The notes under the pieces: generated by a model
Told to the model about the DNA's origin: nothing
Database searches by the model: none
Seen by the model: only the letters and a program-made list of their open reading frames with translations
Part shown: piece by piece, positions 17,428 to 25,639 of the stretch
Layout of the letters: each line of letters opens with the position of its first letter
Numbering within the stretch: the stretch's first letter is position 1
Position numbers and translations under genes: made by a program
NCBI GenBank assembly: GCA_029006155.1
Contig: JAQXGF010000120.1
Span: 1-50,154 of the forward strand
DNA from: Lachnospiraceae bacterium
GTDB lineage: Bacteria; Bacillota; Clostridia; Lachnospirales; Lachnospiraceae
Direction of reading: 5' to 3'
DNA length: 50,154 nucleotides

Positions 17428-17587
17428 CAGCTCCCTGTTCGATTCTCCGTCAGTTTTCCCACTGTTTACTCATTTTTTACGCACAGATTGTTTATATTTT
17501 ACCATAACTCCTTCCATTTGTCGAACTTTTCCTGTATTTTTCTGCATTTCTTTGTCTCTGCGAACTGCCCGGTTTTTTGATTTTCAC

Positions 17588-17617
17588 TTGACAGAAACAG
17601 TCAGGGCTGTTTATCAT
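17588..17617 (+). promoter_or_regulatory. Probable sigma-A promoter of the small membrane protein gene
   Basis: TTGACA at 17588-17593 and TATCAT at 17612-17617, with an 18-nt spacer. The gap 17428-17708 otherwise holds no convincing gene. Confidence 0.65.
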
Positions 17618-17708
17618 AGAATCCAGTCCCCCACTGCTTATTACTTTTACAATAACGCAGGGGATCCGACTCAGCGAAAGACATCTTAGATTCCCGGAGG
17701 ATTTGCAT

Positions 17709-17948
17709 ATGAACTGGAAAAAAATAAAACGGATCGTCGCACTCATCGGCGCACTGATCCTCATCGGCCTGTATCTGCTCGTCCTGATTCTCGGCATCAC
17801 GGCCAGCCCGGCTACAAAGGGCGTACTCATGGCCGCCATCGGCTGTACCATCGTTCTTCCCTGCCTGCTCTACGCGATGATGCTCATCGCACACGTGCTC
17901 AGCGGGAAAAGCGAAAAGGGGGACGATTTTACAGATAAGAAACGATGA
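17709..17948 (+). CDS. Small membrane protein with two predicted helices
   Basis: 79 aa, function unknown. A basic start (MNWKKIKR) leads into a first helix (IVALIGALILIGLYLLVLIL) and, after a short loop, a second one (MAAIGCTIVLPCLLYAMMLI); the tail SGKSEKGDDFTDKKR is charged, giving a hairpin with both ends probably inside. I recall similar proteins in Lachnospiraceae but assign no role. ATG 17709 has GGAGGA 7 nt upstream; the TTG two codons earlier is less likely. It has its own promoter and a terminator after it. Confidence 0.7.
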   Translation: MNWKKIKRIVALIGALILIGLYLLVLILGITASPATKGVLMAAIGCTIVLPCLLYAMMLIAHVLSGKSEKGDDFTDKKR

Positions 17949-17979
17949 CTGAAATACCCTTAAAAACTGTGAGCATGTC

Positions 17980-18013
17980 AGAACCCCGCCAGCAGATATA
18001 CTGGCGGGGTTCT
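17980..18013. terminator. Strong GC-rich hairpin between convergent genes
   Basis: AGAACCCCGCCAG and CTGGCGGGGTTCT pair perfectly over 13 bp with an 8-nt loop. The T-rich tail is weak, but it lies between the convergent small membrane protein gene and purA, so a bidirectional terminator is likely. Confidence 0.75.
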
Positions 18014-18049
18014 CCTTACTCGTGAAAAATGAATTTTTCCTAACTTTAT

Positions 18050-19324
18050 TTATCTGTAAATAATGTCCTCTCTGCCCGGTCCGTTGGATACCATCGTGAT
18101 CGGGAAGCCAATGTGCTTCTCGATGAACTCCACGTACTTGCGGCAGTTCTCCGGCAGATCCTCGTACTTCTGGATGCCGCGGATGTCACACTTCCAGCCC
18201 GGCAGCTTCTCGTAGACCGGCTTTGCCTTCTCAAGCAGTGCGGTCGTCGGGAACTCGGTCGTCACTTCGCCGTTGATCTCGTAGCCAACGCATACCGGGA
18301 TCTCATCCAGATAGCCAAGCACATCCAGAACGGTCAGAGCCACATCGGTCGTACCCTGCAGTCTGCAGCCATACTTGGAAGCTACGCAGTCATACCATCC
18401 CATACGTCTCGGACGTCCGGTCGTCGCACCAAACTCTCCGCCGTCGCCGCCGCGTCTTCTGAGCTCATCTGCCTCATCGCCAAAGATCTCGCTGACAAAT
18501 GCACCTGCGCCGACTGCACTGGAATATGCCTTGCTGACCGTCACAATCTTCTTAATCTCATATGGCGGGATGCCTGCGCCGACTGCGCCGTAGCCAGCCA
18601 GTGTGGAAGAAGATGTAACCATCGGATAAATGCCGTGATCCGGATCCTTCAGGGAGCCGAGCTGGCCCTCGAGCAGGATGGTCTTTCCTTCCTTCAGTGC
18701 ATTGTACAGAAATGCGGATGTATCGCATACAAACGGCTCGATCATATCACGGTAGGAATGCAGCTCTTCGAGCAGTCCTTCCGGAGTGAGCACCGGCTTG
18801 TGATAGAGATACTCCAGAATCGGGTTCTTCAGCTCACAGATACGATGTACCTTCTCGTTCAGCAGCTCCTCATCAAAGAGCTCGCTCACCTGAAAACCGA
18901 TCTTGGAAAATTTATCGGAATAGAACGGAGCGATTCCGGACTTGGTCGATCCGAAGGAATTCTTGCCAAGACGCTCCTCCTCATACTGGTCAAACAGAAT
19001 ATGATAGGACATCACGATCTGTGCTCGGTTCGATACCAGAATCTTCGGCATCGGAACGCCACGGTCTACGATGCTCTTTACCTCTTTAAAAAGCACCGGA
19101 ATGTTCAGTGCTACACCGTTGCCGATGACACTTGTCGTATGGCTGTAAAATACACCGGACGGAAGGGTATGAAGTGCGAACTTACCATAGTTGTTCACGA
19201 TCGTGTGGCCTGCATTTGCACCGCCCTGAAAACGGACGATAATGTCAGCCTTCTCGGCAAGCATATCCGTGATCTTGCCTTTTCCTTCGTCTCCCCAGTT
19301 GGCTCCTACTACTGCCTGTACCAT
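18050..19324 (-). CDS. purA: Adenylosuccinate synthetase
   Basis: 424 aa. It catalyses GTP-dependent joining of IMP and aspartate, the first step from IMP to AMP. The N-terminal P-loop-like motif GANWGDEGKGKITDML, the NAGHTIV segment with the catalytic His, GTTDVALTVLDVLGYLD and the C-terminal NGPGRED are diagnostic. The length matches the family. It has its own sigma-A-like promoter about 75 nt upstream and a hairpin terminator, so it is transcribed alone although purB and purF are a few kb away on the same strand. Confidence 0.97.
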   Translation of the reverse strand: MVQAVVGANWGDEGKGKITDMLAEKADIIVRFQGGANAGHTIVNNYGKFALHTLPSGVFYSHTTSVIGNGVALNIPVLFKEVKSIVDRGVPMPKILVSNRAQIVMSYHILFDQYEEERLGKNSFGSTKSGIAPFYSDKFSKIGFQVSELFDEELLNEKVHRICELKNPILEYLYHKPVLTPEGLLEELHSYRDMIEPFVCDTSAFLYNALKEGKTILLEGQLGSLKDPDHGIYPMVTSSSTLAGYGAVGAGIPPYEIKKIVTVSKAYSSAVGAGAFVSEIFGDEADELRRRGGDGGEFGATTGRPRRMGWYDCVASKYGCRLQGTTDVALTVLDVLGYLDEIPVCVGYEINGEVTTEFPTTALLEKAKPVYEKLPGWKCDIRGIQKYEDLPENCRKYVEFIEKHIGFPITMVSNGPGREDIIYR

Positions 19325-19401
19325 AATTTTTCCTCCTGAAATCAGCCGCTTTTTCGGCTGTCCTTCTAACTCATTTACGGGGCATGCCCCACAACGCTCT
19401 T

Positions 19402-19430
19402 AGTATACTACAAAATCTTTCATAAGTAAA
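19402..19430 (-). promoter_or_regulatory. Probable sigma-A promoter of purA
   Basis: On the minus strand TTTACT (19430-19425) and TATACT (19407-19402) with a 17-nt spacer, in an AT-rich stretch. Confidence 0.6.
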
Positions 19431-19469
19431 ATTAATAATTATTATATTAAATATAATTTACGCTAATTA

Positions 19470-19557
19470 TAAAGCAGACATTCGCGCTCCACCTCTGCAG
19501 CTTTGCTGCGGGGCCCACTTCGCGCACTGGAAGCGTGGAAATGCTTATCTTCGTTCA
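19470..19557. repeat. Intergenic repeat overlapping the LysR stop codon
   Basis: TAAAGCAGACATTCGC (19470-19485) and GCTTATCTTCGTTCA (from 19543) recur, with one mismatch each, at 37900-37915 and 37949-37963 around the murA stop. The internal CTGCAGCTTTGCTG (19495-19508), a small perfect hairpin, recurs in the element before ftsZ. Mosaic repeat; function unknown. Confidence 0.6.
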
Positions 19558-20454
19558 AATCAGTGATCCTCGAATCTCCAGCAGCTCCAGAAACTTTGCC
19601 GACGCCGAGGTCAGCGGCAGCTTTTCGTTTGTCACAAGCTCCATCGCGCGCTCCGGGATCGAAGTCTCGAAGTGAAGTTCGAACAGCTCGCCACTCGCCA
19701 GATAAGGGGCGGCGAAATCGTGCATGACGCAGGCGACGCCGAGGCCACGCAGGGCAAACTGCACGATCATGTCGCTCGTCGCCAGCTCGATCTCCGGGTG
19801 CAGGGCGGCGTCGTGAGCCAGCAAAAACTCGTCCACATAGCTGCGTGTGCTGCTGTTTTTCTCCAGACAGACGACCGGCAGCTCCCGCAGGCGGCTCCAC
19901 GGGATGGTCTGTCCTTTCAAGGCGTGGAACCGCTCACCGGCGACGAAGATATCCTGCACCATCCGCACCGGCGTCGCCCGGAAGCCTTTTCGGTGACTCA
20001 GGGGCGTCGTCACGAGTCCGAAATCGATCTTTCCCTCACTTAAATAATGCATCGTCTCCGGTGTCGGCCCGTTCGTGACATTGATCCGGATCCCCGGATA
20101 GCGCTCATGGAAGCGCTGCAGATGCGGCAGGAGGTAGAACTGCAGGGTCATATCACTCGCACCGATCCGGATCTCGCCGGTCTCCATATTCGTCATCTCC
20201 AGCACCTTACGCTCGCCCATCTGGATCTGTTCATAGCCGCGTTTCACATAGTCATAGAGCACCTCGCCCGCCGGTGTCAGATGCACGCCCTTCCCATTAC
20301 GCACAAAAAGCTCCGTGCCAAGTGCTTTCGCAAGTGCGCGGATCGCCTGACTGACCGCCGGCTGCGTGACAGAGAGCGCCTCCGCGGCCTGCGTGATGCT
20401 GCCACATTTCGCCGCATAATAGAAAAATTTGTAGTATTCCAGATTGATATTCAT
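19555..20454 (-). CDS. LysR family transcriptional regulator
   Basis: 299 aa. The N-terminal winged helix-turn-helix is YKFFYYAAKCGSITQAAEALSVTQPAVSQAIRAL, in the standard place, followed by the linker helix and a substrate-binding effector domain (GEIRIGASDMTLQFYLLP, then GKIDFGLVTT). The effector and targets are unknown. It starts 1 nt after the ProXp-ala-type editing gene, so the two are translationally coupled; regulation of that gene or of amino-acid functions is only a guess. The stop codon lies inside an intergenic repeat. Confidence 0.92.
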   Translation of the reverse strand: MNINLEYYKFFYYAAKCGSITQAAEALSVTQPAVSQAIRALAKALGTELFVRNGKGVHLTPAGEVLYDYVKRGYEQIQMGERKVLEMTNMETGEIRIGASDMTLQFYLLPHLQRFHERYPGIRINVTNGPTPETMHYLSEGKIDFGLVTTPLSHRKGFRATPVRMVQDIFVAGERFHALKGQTIPWSRLRELPVVCLEKNSSTRSYVDEFLLAHDAALHPEIELATSDMIVQFALRGLGVACVMHDFAAPYLASGELFELHFETSIPERAMELVTNEKLPLTSASAKFLELLEIRGSLI

Positions 20455-20455
20455 T

Positions 20456-20953
20456 TTACGCTTCCTCGCATGTAAACGTCACAACCTCATTTCCATGCTC
20501 CCGGATGATCCGGATCAGGTCTTCTGTCTTCAGCCACACCGTCGCCGTATTTTCATTCGGATGTACGCCGACCAGCCCCGGTTCCTGTAAAAGATCCTGA
20601 TCGATATAGACTTTCACATTTTTTGTCTCATCATTCAGCACCCCAAGCGGTGTCACTGCACCCGGAATCAGTCCGAGTCGCTCCATCAGATCTTCTGACG
20701 ATGCAAAACTTAAGTTCCGCGTCCCCTGCGCCTTCCGGAACGCCTTTAAGTTTACCCGCTTCTCACCTTTTACCGTAATCAGATAGTAATTCTGCTTCTT
20801 GTCGTCCCGCACGAACAGATTTTTCGCATCTGCCTCCGGGTACGGGCACGGCACCTCGGCCAGATCTGCCATATTGTAGACGGCCTTGTGCTCGGTGATC
20901 TCATGCCAGATGCTATTTTCCTGTAAATAATCGTAAATTTCCTGCTTGTTCAT
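20456..20953 (-). CDS. Prolyl-tRNA editing protein (ProXp-ala / PrdX-type, YbaK superfamily)
   Basis: 165 aa free-standing editing domain that hydrolyses Ala-tRNAPro mischarged by prolyl-tRNA synthetase. It shows ITEHKAVYNMADLAEVPC at the N-terminus, AKNLFVRDDKKQNYYLITV with the conserved Lys, and the GAVTPLGVLND loop, plus VGVHPNENTATVWLK, which are characteristic of ProXp-ala/PrdX. It ends 1 nt before the LysR gene. YbaK (Cys-tRNAPro deacylase) is a relative but lacks the VHPNENTA segment. Confidence 0.88.
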   Translation of the reverse strand: MNKQEIYDYLQENSIWHEITEHKAVYNMADLAEVPCPYPEADAKNLFVRDDKKQNYYLITVKGEKRVNLKAFRKAQGTRNLSFASSEDLMERLGLIPGAVTPLGVLNDETKNVKVYIDQDLLQEPGLVGVHPNENTATVWLKTEDLIRIIREHGNEVVTFTCEEA

Positions 20954-20969
20954 TTTATATATTGCTCCA

Positions 20970-21248
20970 CTAACAAAAATATTTTATTTCGCCAAATCGA
21001 TTCAGCCATTCTTCTATAATCTCCGCACTATTCGCTTCTACCAATCGTATCAATCGACTTAACACTTTCTCTGGAATCTTTGAATTATTATTGCTAAGAA
21101 TTGCCCTGCCAGTACTTGTAATCCAAATTTTAGTTGCTGAAGCATTTGCTCGTCCTTCTGCAATATGAACATGCACCGGCTCTAATGGATTTCCTTCATT
21201 TGACCAGAAGTAGATGCTGTATGGCCCAATTCTAAGAATTTGCGGCAT
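20970..21248 (-). CDS. DUF4160 domain protein
   Basis: 92 aa. The motif PQILRIGPYSIYFWSNEGNP followed by EPVHVHIAEG is the DUF4160 signature (Y-I-F-x-S-N-E-x-x-E-P-x-H-V-H). Function unknown; such proteins often stand next to a second small gene and have been discussed as toxin-antitoxin-like. It overlaps the gene upstream by 17 nt. The pair is visibly more AT-rich than its neighbours, which suggests later acquisition. Confidence 0.8.
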   Translation of the reverse strand: MPQILRIGPYSIYFWSNEGNPLEPVHVHIAEGRANASATKIWITSTGRAILSNNNSKIPEKVLSRLIRLVEANSAEIIEEWLNRFGEIKYFC

Positions 21249-21504
21249 TCAAGATCCCTCCCTCTTGCGAAAATTCAATGATAAGATGCGCATTATTTCG
21301 AATCAATTGCTTAAAATAAGCCAATTCTGTATCCGAGTACCCCTGAATATCTTCCCAGATATAATCCGGCAGCCAACAGGTCGCGTTATGAAACCCGCCA
21401 AAATCATCCGGAGTCTCAATATATACCTTTACTTTTCCATCCGATTTCATTTCTGAATGTGTAATCTCCGTATCATCATTCAATGTCATAAATGGATACA
21501 TCAT
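21232..21504 (-). CDS. Small hypothetical protein paired with DUF4160
   Basis: About 90 aa, not recognised as a named family. It begins MMYPFMTLNDDTEITHSEMK, contains an aromatic stretch (CWLPDYIWEDIQGYSDTEL) and ends with a helical AYFKQLIRNNAHLIIEF. ATG 21504 has AAGGGG about 8 nt upstream and is preferred over the GTG at 21513. The 3' end overlaps the DUF4160 gene, so the two are coupled. Partners of DUF4160 are often DUF2442 proteins; this one does not obviously match that pattern. Confidence 0.65.
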   Translation of the reverse strand: MMYPFMTLNDDTEITHSEMKSDGKVKVYIETPDDFGGFHNATCWLPDYIWEDIQGYSDTELAYFKQLIRNNAHLIIEFSQEGGILNAANS

Positions 21505-21581
21505 GAAAATCACCCCTTTTCCAAATTATTTCCATAGCTATAACCTACCACAAAACCACTCCTTTGTCCAAATAAAAAAGG

Positions 21582-21618
21582 AATACAGACACCACTCTTG
21601 CTGCAATCTCTGTATTCC
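21582..21618 (-). terminator. Intrinsic terminator of purB
   Basis: On the minus strand GGAATACAGA (21618-21609) pairs with TCTGTATTCC (21599-21590), and six T then ATTT follow. It separates purB from the AT-rich DUF4160 pair. Confidence 0.85.
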
Positions 21619-21682
21619 CCTCTACTCTTATTCGTCTTTCTATCTTATTCCTTCCATTGTCCCTCGCAGATACCGCCACACA

Positions 21683-23116
21683 TCAGACATTGATCTCCGC
21701 CGTCACGCCGAGCAGCTCTTTATTTGCCTCCAGCACCGGATTCACAACGGTCTGCAAAAAGCGCTCTACCTGCTCTTTGGAGCGACCGATGTAGCGGGAC
21801 GGATGCATGGACTGCTTCAGCTCGTCTAAAGTAAGATTGAAGGCCGGGTCTGCGGCGATCAGCTCGAGGAGGTTGTTGTCCTTTCCTTCCTCCTTGACGT
21901 TGCGGCCTGCTTCCATGGAAAGCTCACGGATGCGCTCATGCAGCTCCTGACGGTCTCCGCCTGCCTTTACCGCATCCATCATGATATTCTCGGTCGCCAT
22001 AAACGGCAGCTCTGCCATCAGATGCTTCTCGATGACCTTCGGATAGACTTTCAGTCCGTCGGTGACATTCAGGCACAGATCCAGAATGCCATCGATCGCG
22101 AGGAATCCCTCCGGAATCGACAGACGCTTGTTCGCGGAATCATCCAGCGTACGCTCGAACCACTGGCAGGAGGATGTGATCGCCGGATTTAAGGCATCAC
22201 AGATCACGTAGCGGGACAGCGATGCGATCCGCTCGCTGCGCATCGGGTTGCGCTTATATGCCATCGCAGACGATCCGATCTGTGTCTTCTCAAACGGCTC
22301 CTCCACCTCTTTTAAGTGCTGCAGCAGGCGGATGTCGTTTGACATCTTATGTGCGCTCGCCGCAATGCCTGCGAGCACATTGAGTACGCGCGTGTCGGTC
22401 TTTCTGGAATACGTCTGTCCGGATACGGCTACGCAGGATGTAAAGCCCATCTTCTTCGCGATCATCGGATCGATCTTGTCGATCGTCTCCTGATCTCCGT
22501 CAAAGAGCTCCAGAAAGCTTGCCTGTGTACCGGTCGTTCCCTTGGAGCCGAGCAGCTTCATGCCGGAGAGCACGTACTCCAGATCTTCCAGATCCATCAC
22601 AAACTCCTGCGCCCAAAGAGTCGCACGCTTGCCTACCGTCGTCGGCTGTGCCGGCTGAAAATGGGTAAATGCAAGTGTCGGAAGATCCTTATACTTATCG
22701 GCAAATGCACCGAGCTGCGCAATGACATTGACGAGCTTTTTCTTTACGACCTTTAACGCCTCGGTCATCACGATAATGTCCGTATTGTCACCGACATAGC
22801 AGGACGTCGCTCCCAGATGGATGATTCCCTTTGCCTTCGGACACTGTACGCCGTAAGCATATACATGAGACATGACGTCGTGACGGACGATCTTCTCGCG
22901 CTCCTTTGCCACCTCATAGTTGATATCATCCTGATGTGCTTTCAGCTCTGCGATCTGCTCGTCCGTGATGTCCAGTCCGAGCTCCTTCTCGGTCTCCGCC
23001 AGTGCGATCCAAAGCTTTCTCCATGTCCGGAACTTCATATCCGGAGAAAAAATGTACTGCATTTCCTTGCTTGCGTACCGCTCTGAAAGCGGGCTCTGAT
23101 ATCTGTCTGTACTCAT
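21683..23116 (-). CDS. purB: Adenylosuccinate lyase
   Basis: 477 aa fumarase/aspartase-superfamily enzyme acting twice in purine synthesis (SAICAR to AICAR, adenylosuccinate to AMP). The catalytic loop signature GSSAMAYKRNPMRSERI is present near residue 290, with HLGATSCYVGDNTD and FTHFQPAQPTTVGKR earlier. The length is typical for the longer clostridial form. ATG 23116 has AAAAGGAGAA upstream. A promoter-like pair at 23180-23209 and a 7-bp leader hairpin at 23141-23162 lie before it. Confidence 0.96.
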   Translation of the reverse strand: MSTDRYQSPLSERYASKEMQYIFSPDMKFRTWRKLWIALAETEKELGLDITDEQIAELKAHQDDINYEVAKEREKIVRHDVMSHVYAYGVQCPKAKGIIHLGATSCYVGDNTDIIVMTEALKVVKKKLVNVIAQLGAFADKYKDLPTLAFTHFQPAQPTTVGKRATLWAQEFVMDLEDLEYVLSGMKLLGSKGTTGTQASFLELFDGDQETIDKIDPMIAKKMGFTSCVAVSGQTYSRKTDTRVLNVLAGIAASAHKMSNDIRLLQHLKEVEEPFEKTQIGSSAMAYKRNPMRSERIASLSRYVICDALNPAITSSCQWFERTLDDSANKRLSIPEGFLAIDGILDLCLNVTDGLKVYPKVIEKHLMAELPFMATENIMMDAVKAGGDRQELHERIRELSMEAGRNVKEEGKDNNLLELIAADPAFNLTLDELKQSMHPSRYIGRSKEQVERFLQTVVNPVLEANKELLGVTAEINV

Positions 23117-23179
23117 GAGAATTCTCCTTTTTTCTGTAAGGCCATTCCACTCACCGAATGGCTCACATCACTTTTTTAC

Positions 23180-23209
23180 TTTATATTGTCATCAGGCATG
23201 TCTGCCCAA
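23180..23209 (-). promoter_or_regulatory. Possible purB promoter
   Basis: On the minus strand TTGGGC (23209-23204) and TATAAA (23185-23180) with an 18-nt spacer. The -35 is weak. The leader downstream contains the hairpin GCCATTC/GAATGGC at 23141-23162, without a T-run. Confidence 0.4.
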
Positions 23210-23265
23210 AGTAACGCACTGCAAAATATGTCTCTTACATTCATTCAGGCCATCATTCGCTTAAC

Positions 23266-24726
23266 CTATCGATCGTACTCTCCCCGGATGTCCTCCGTCG
23301 GCGGATCCAGCGGGTACTCCCCGGTGAAGCAGCCACGGCAGATCGAAAGGCCGTCAACCATCTCTGAGAGACGCTCCAGTCTCAGATAGCCAAGGGAATC
23401 TGCCCCGATGATCTGGCGGATCTCCTCGATCGAACGGTTGTGGGCGATCAGCTGCTCACGCTCCGGGACATCGGTGCCAAAGTAACACGGATGCAGAAAT
23501 GGCGGGGAGCTGACACGCATATGGACTTCTTTTGCTCCGGCTTCGCGCAGCATGCGCACGATCCGGTCACTCGTTGTACCGCGCACGATCGAATCATCAA
23601 TCATGATCACACGCTTTCCTTCTACCGCCTCGCGCAGCACGTTCAGCTTCACACGCACGCTCGATTCCCGGCTGCTCTGCTTCGGCTTGATGAACGTCCG
23701 GCCGACATAGCCATTCTTCACAAACGCCGTGCCATACGGGATGCCGGATTCCAGAGAATATCCAAGCGCCGCTGCATTTCCGGACTCCGGTACGCCGACG
23801 ACGAGATCTGCCTCGACCGGTGAATCCATCGCAAGGTAGCGGCCGGCCTGAATTCTGGAGTGGTAAATGCTGACGCCGTCCATATAGCTGTCCGGGCGTC
23901 CAAAATAAATATATTCAAAAATACAGCGGGCTGTCTTATGCTGCTCTTCCGCAGAAAAGCACATGCTCCGATCCGACTGAATGCCGTGATCCGGCGTGAT
24001 CGTCACGATCTCGCCCGGCTCCACATCCCGGATAAATTCCGCACCGATCGTATCTAAGGCACAGGATTCCGAAGCCAGGATATAGGCATTCTCACGCTTG
24101 CCAATACAGAGTGGCTTGAACCCGAACGGATCCCGCGCACCGATCAGCTTCCGCGGAGACATGACCACGAGAGAATACGCGCCACGGATCTTTTTCATCG
24201 CTCCTGCGACTGCGCACTCGACAGACGGCGTATGTACCCGCTCCCGCGCGATATGATAGGCGATGACCTCACTGTCGATCGTCGTCTGGAAAATCGCACC
24301 GTCATGTGCCAGCTCATCCCGCAGCTCCGGGGCATTGATCAGATTGCCGTTGTGCGCGAGGGCCAGCGTTCCTTTGATGTAGTTCAGCACGAGCGGCTGT
24401 GCATTCTCCCGCGTGCTTCCGCCTGCGGTGGAGTACCGTACATGCCCGACGCCGATATCACCCTTCAGCTTTTCCATGCTCTCACTGTCAAATACCTCAT
24501 TGACCAGTCCCATTCCCTTGTGCGAGAGTACCTTGCCCTTCGGTCCCTTTGTATCGCTCACCGCGATTCCACAGCTCTCCTGACCGCGATGCTGCAGAGC
24601 GAACAGTCCATAGTAAATCGTGGAAGCTACATTTTCGCCCGAAAAATCATAAATACCGAAGACCCCGCATTCCTCTCTTAACTTGTCGGTGATCTCCTTC
24701 TGCTCATGAATTTCACAATGTCTCAT
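23266..24726 (-). CDS. purF: Amidophosphoribosyltransferase
   Basis: 486 aa. First committed step of purine synthesis: PRPP plus glutamine to phosphoribosylamine. A 19-residue propeptide ends REE before the catalytic Cys-20 (CGVFGIYD), so maturation by self-cleavage is expected. The glutaminase motif FALQHRGQESCGIAV and the PRPP loop VIMIDDSIVRGTTS are present. Cysteines in TARCIFEYIY, LHPCYFGTD and SICRGCF fit the 4Fe-4S cluster of the Bacillus-type enzyme. A sigma-A-like promoter overlaps the 3' end of the upstream gene. Confidence 0.97.
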   Translation of the reverse strand: MRHCEIHEQKEITDKLREECGVFGIYDFSGENVASTIYYGLFALQHRGQESCGIAVSDTKGPKGKVLSHKGMGLVNEVFDSESMEKLKGDIGVGHVRYSTAGGSTRENAQPLVLNYIKGTLALAHNGNLINAPELRDELAHDGAIFQTTIDSEVIAYHIARERVHTPSVECAVAGAMKKIRGAYSLVVMSPRKLIGARDPFGFKPLCIGKRENAYILASESCALDTIGAEFIRDVEPGEIVTITPDHGIQSDRSMCFSAEEQHKTARCIFEYIYFGRPDSYMDGVSIYHSRIQAGRYLAMDSPVEADLVVGVPESGNAAALGYSLESGIPYGTAFVKNGYVGRTFIKPKQSSRESSVRVKLNVLREAVEGKRVIMIDDSIVRGTTSDRIVRMLREAGAKEVHMRVSSPPFLHPCYFGTDVPEREQLIAHNRSIEEIRQIIGADSLGYLRLERLSEMVDGLSICRGCFTGEYPLDPPTEDIRGEYDR

Positions 24727-24797
24727 CTGTATTCTCTCCTGTCTGTCGTATCGATCGGCCAGCCTGCACTGCCCTGTTTCCTCTTACAAACGCCTAA

Positions 24798-24826
24798 AGT
24801 ATACATGATTCTTCTCCGATACGCAA
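24798..24826 (-). promoter_or_regulatory. Probable purF promoter
   Basis: On the minus strand TTGCGT (24826-24821) and TATACT (24803-24798) with a 17-nt spacer, just beyond the stop codon of the preceding gene. No purine riboswitch was recognised in the short leader. Confidence 0.5.
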
Positions 24827-24829
24827 GCC

Positions 24830-25624
24830 TCATATTTTTGTACTTCTGCAATACTGTTCCTTTAGTTCCTGTACGACCTCACCGCGATCCCGTTTATGCA
24901 TGCGCTCCTTTTCCTCCAGATATTCTTCCGACGTACACATTTTCGCGTTGTACTCCTGGATCTTCTGGACCAGATATGGATCTGCGTTCAGCTCGGTAAG
25001 CCGCTTCTGATAGTCTTCCTCGGATAAAAACAGTGGAAGGGTGCTGATATACTTGCGGAACGTCTCCTTCGTCTGCGTGAGATGATATGCCTCTAAAAAA
25101 CAGTCCGCCGCCTGCTGAAAATCGAGCATGCCCGCGTAAGCCGCCCCTAAATTATTCCAGATCGCCGCATAAAACTGCACCCCGAGCTTTCCCGGATTCT
25201 TCCGTTTCAAAATCTCACGGTATTCAGATACCGCACGCCCGTACATCCGCTCCTTGACCAGGTAATCGCCGCGCAGCTTCTGCTTCATATCGGTGGACTG
25301 CACTTCCAGCTTCTGAAGCTGTTCCTGATACTCACGCATGGCACTCGTCGTAAGATAGCCAGCTTCCCGGAAAATCGGAAGCACGAGAAATCCGATCCCG
25401 TCCTTTTTCTCCAGCTGGTCGTAGAGCTGCCGGTACAGCCTGGTCAGTCCCAGCTCATCCCGCAGCCAGTCGAGCAGCCGCTCATTGAGCAGCGATTCAT
25501 CGATCAGACAGGCATTGTTGTACAGATAAAAGCACAGCTCCTCCAGAGAGTAAACATTCATCCGGATATTTTCTATATAATAAGGCTTCTTCGCCTGCGG
25601 AAGCAGGCACAGATCATAGCTCAT
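24830..25624 (-). CDS. TPR-like helical protein of unknown function
   Basis: 264 aa, nearly all alpha-helical. The N-terminus has NVYSLEELCFYLYNNACLID; a tetratricopeptide-like pair lies in the second half (YLVKERMYGRAVSEYREILK, then AAIWNNLGAAYAGMLDFQQA and CFLEAYHLTQT). No catalytic motif or membrane segment. It starts 15 nt after the DUF5716-type gene and is the third gene of a set with the giant DUF5717-type protein, so it probably acts as an adaptor in the same unknown process. A charged tail (KERMHKRDRGEVVQELKEQ) ends the protein. Confidence 0.75.
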   Translation of the reverse strand: MSYDLCLLPQAKKPYYIENIRMNVYSLEELCFYLYNNACLIDESLLNERLLDWLRDELGLTRLYRQLYDQLEKKDGIGFLVLPIFREAGYLTTSAMREYQEQLQKLEVQSTDMKQKLRGDYLVKERMYGRAVSEYREILKRKNPGKLGVQFYAAIWNNLGAAYAGMLDFQQAADCFLEAYHLTQTKETFRKYISTLPLFLSEEDYQKRLTELNADPYLVQKIQEYNAKMCTSEEYLEEKERMHKRDRGEVVQELKEQYCRSTKI

Positions 25625-25639
25625 AGATCATCCAACCTT

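Noticed and set aside
17601..17894. 97-codon minus-strand frame opposite the small membrane protein
   Set aside because: The plus-strand frame has a promoter, a ribosome-binding site and a membrane-protein composition; this one has none of these.
24727..24829. Purine riboswitch before purF
   Set aside because: The leader is too short for the aptamer and contains no matching conserved loops.
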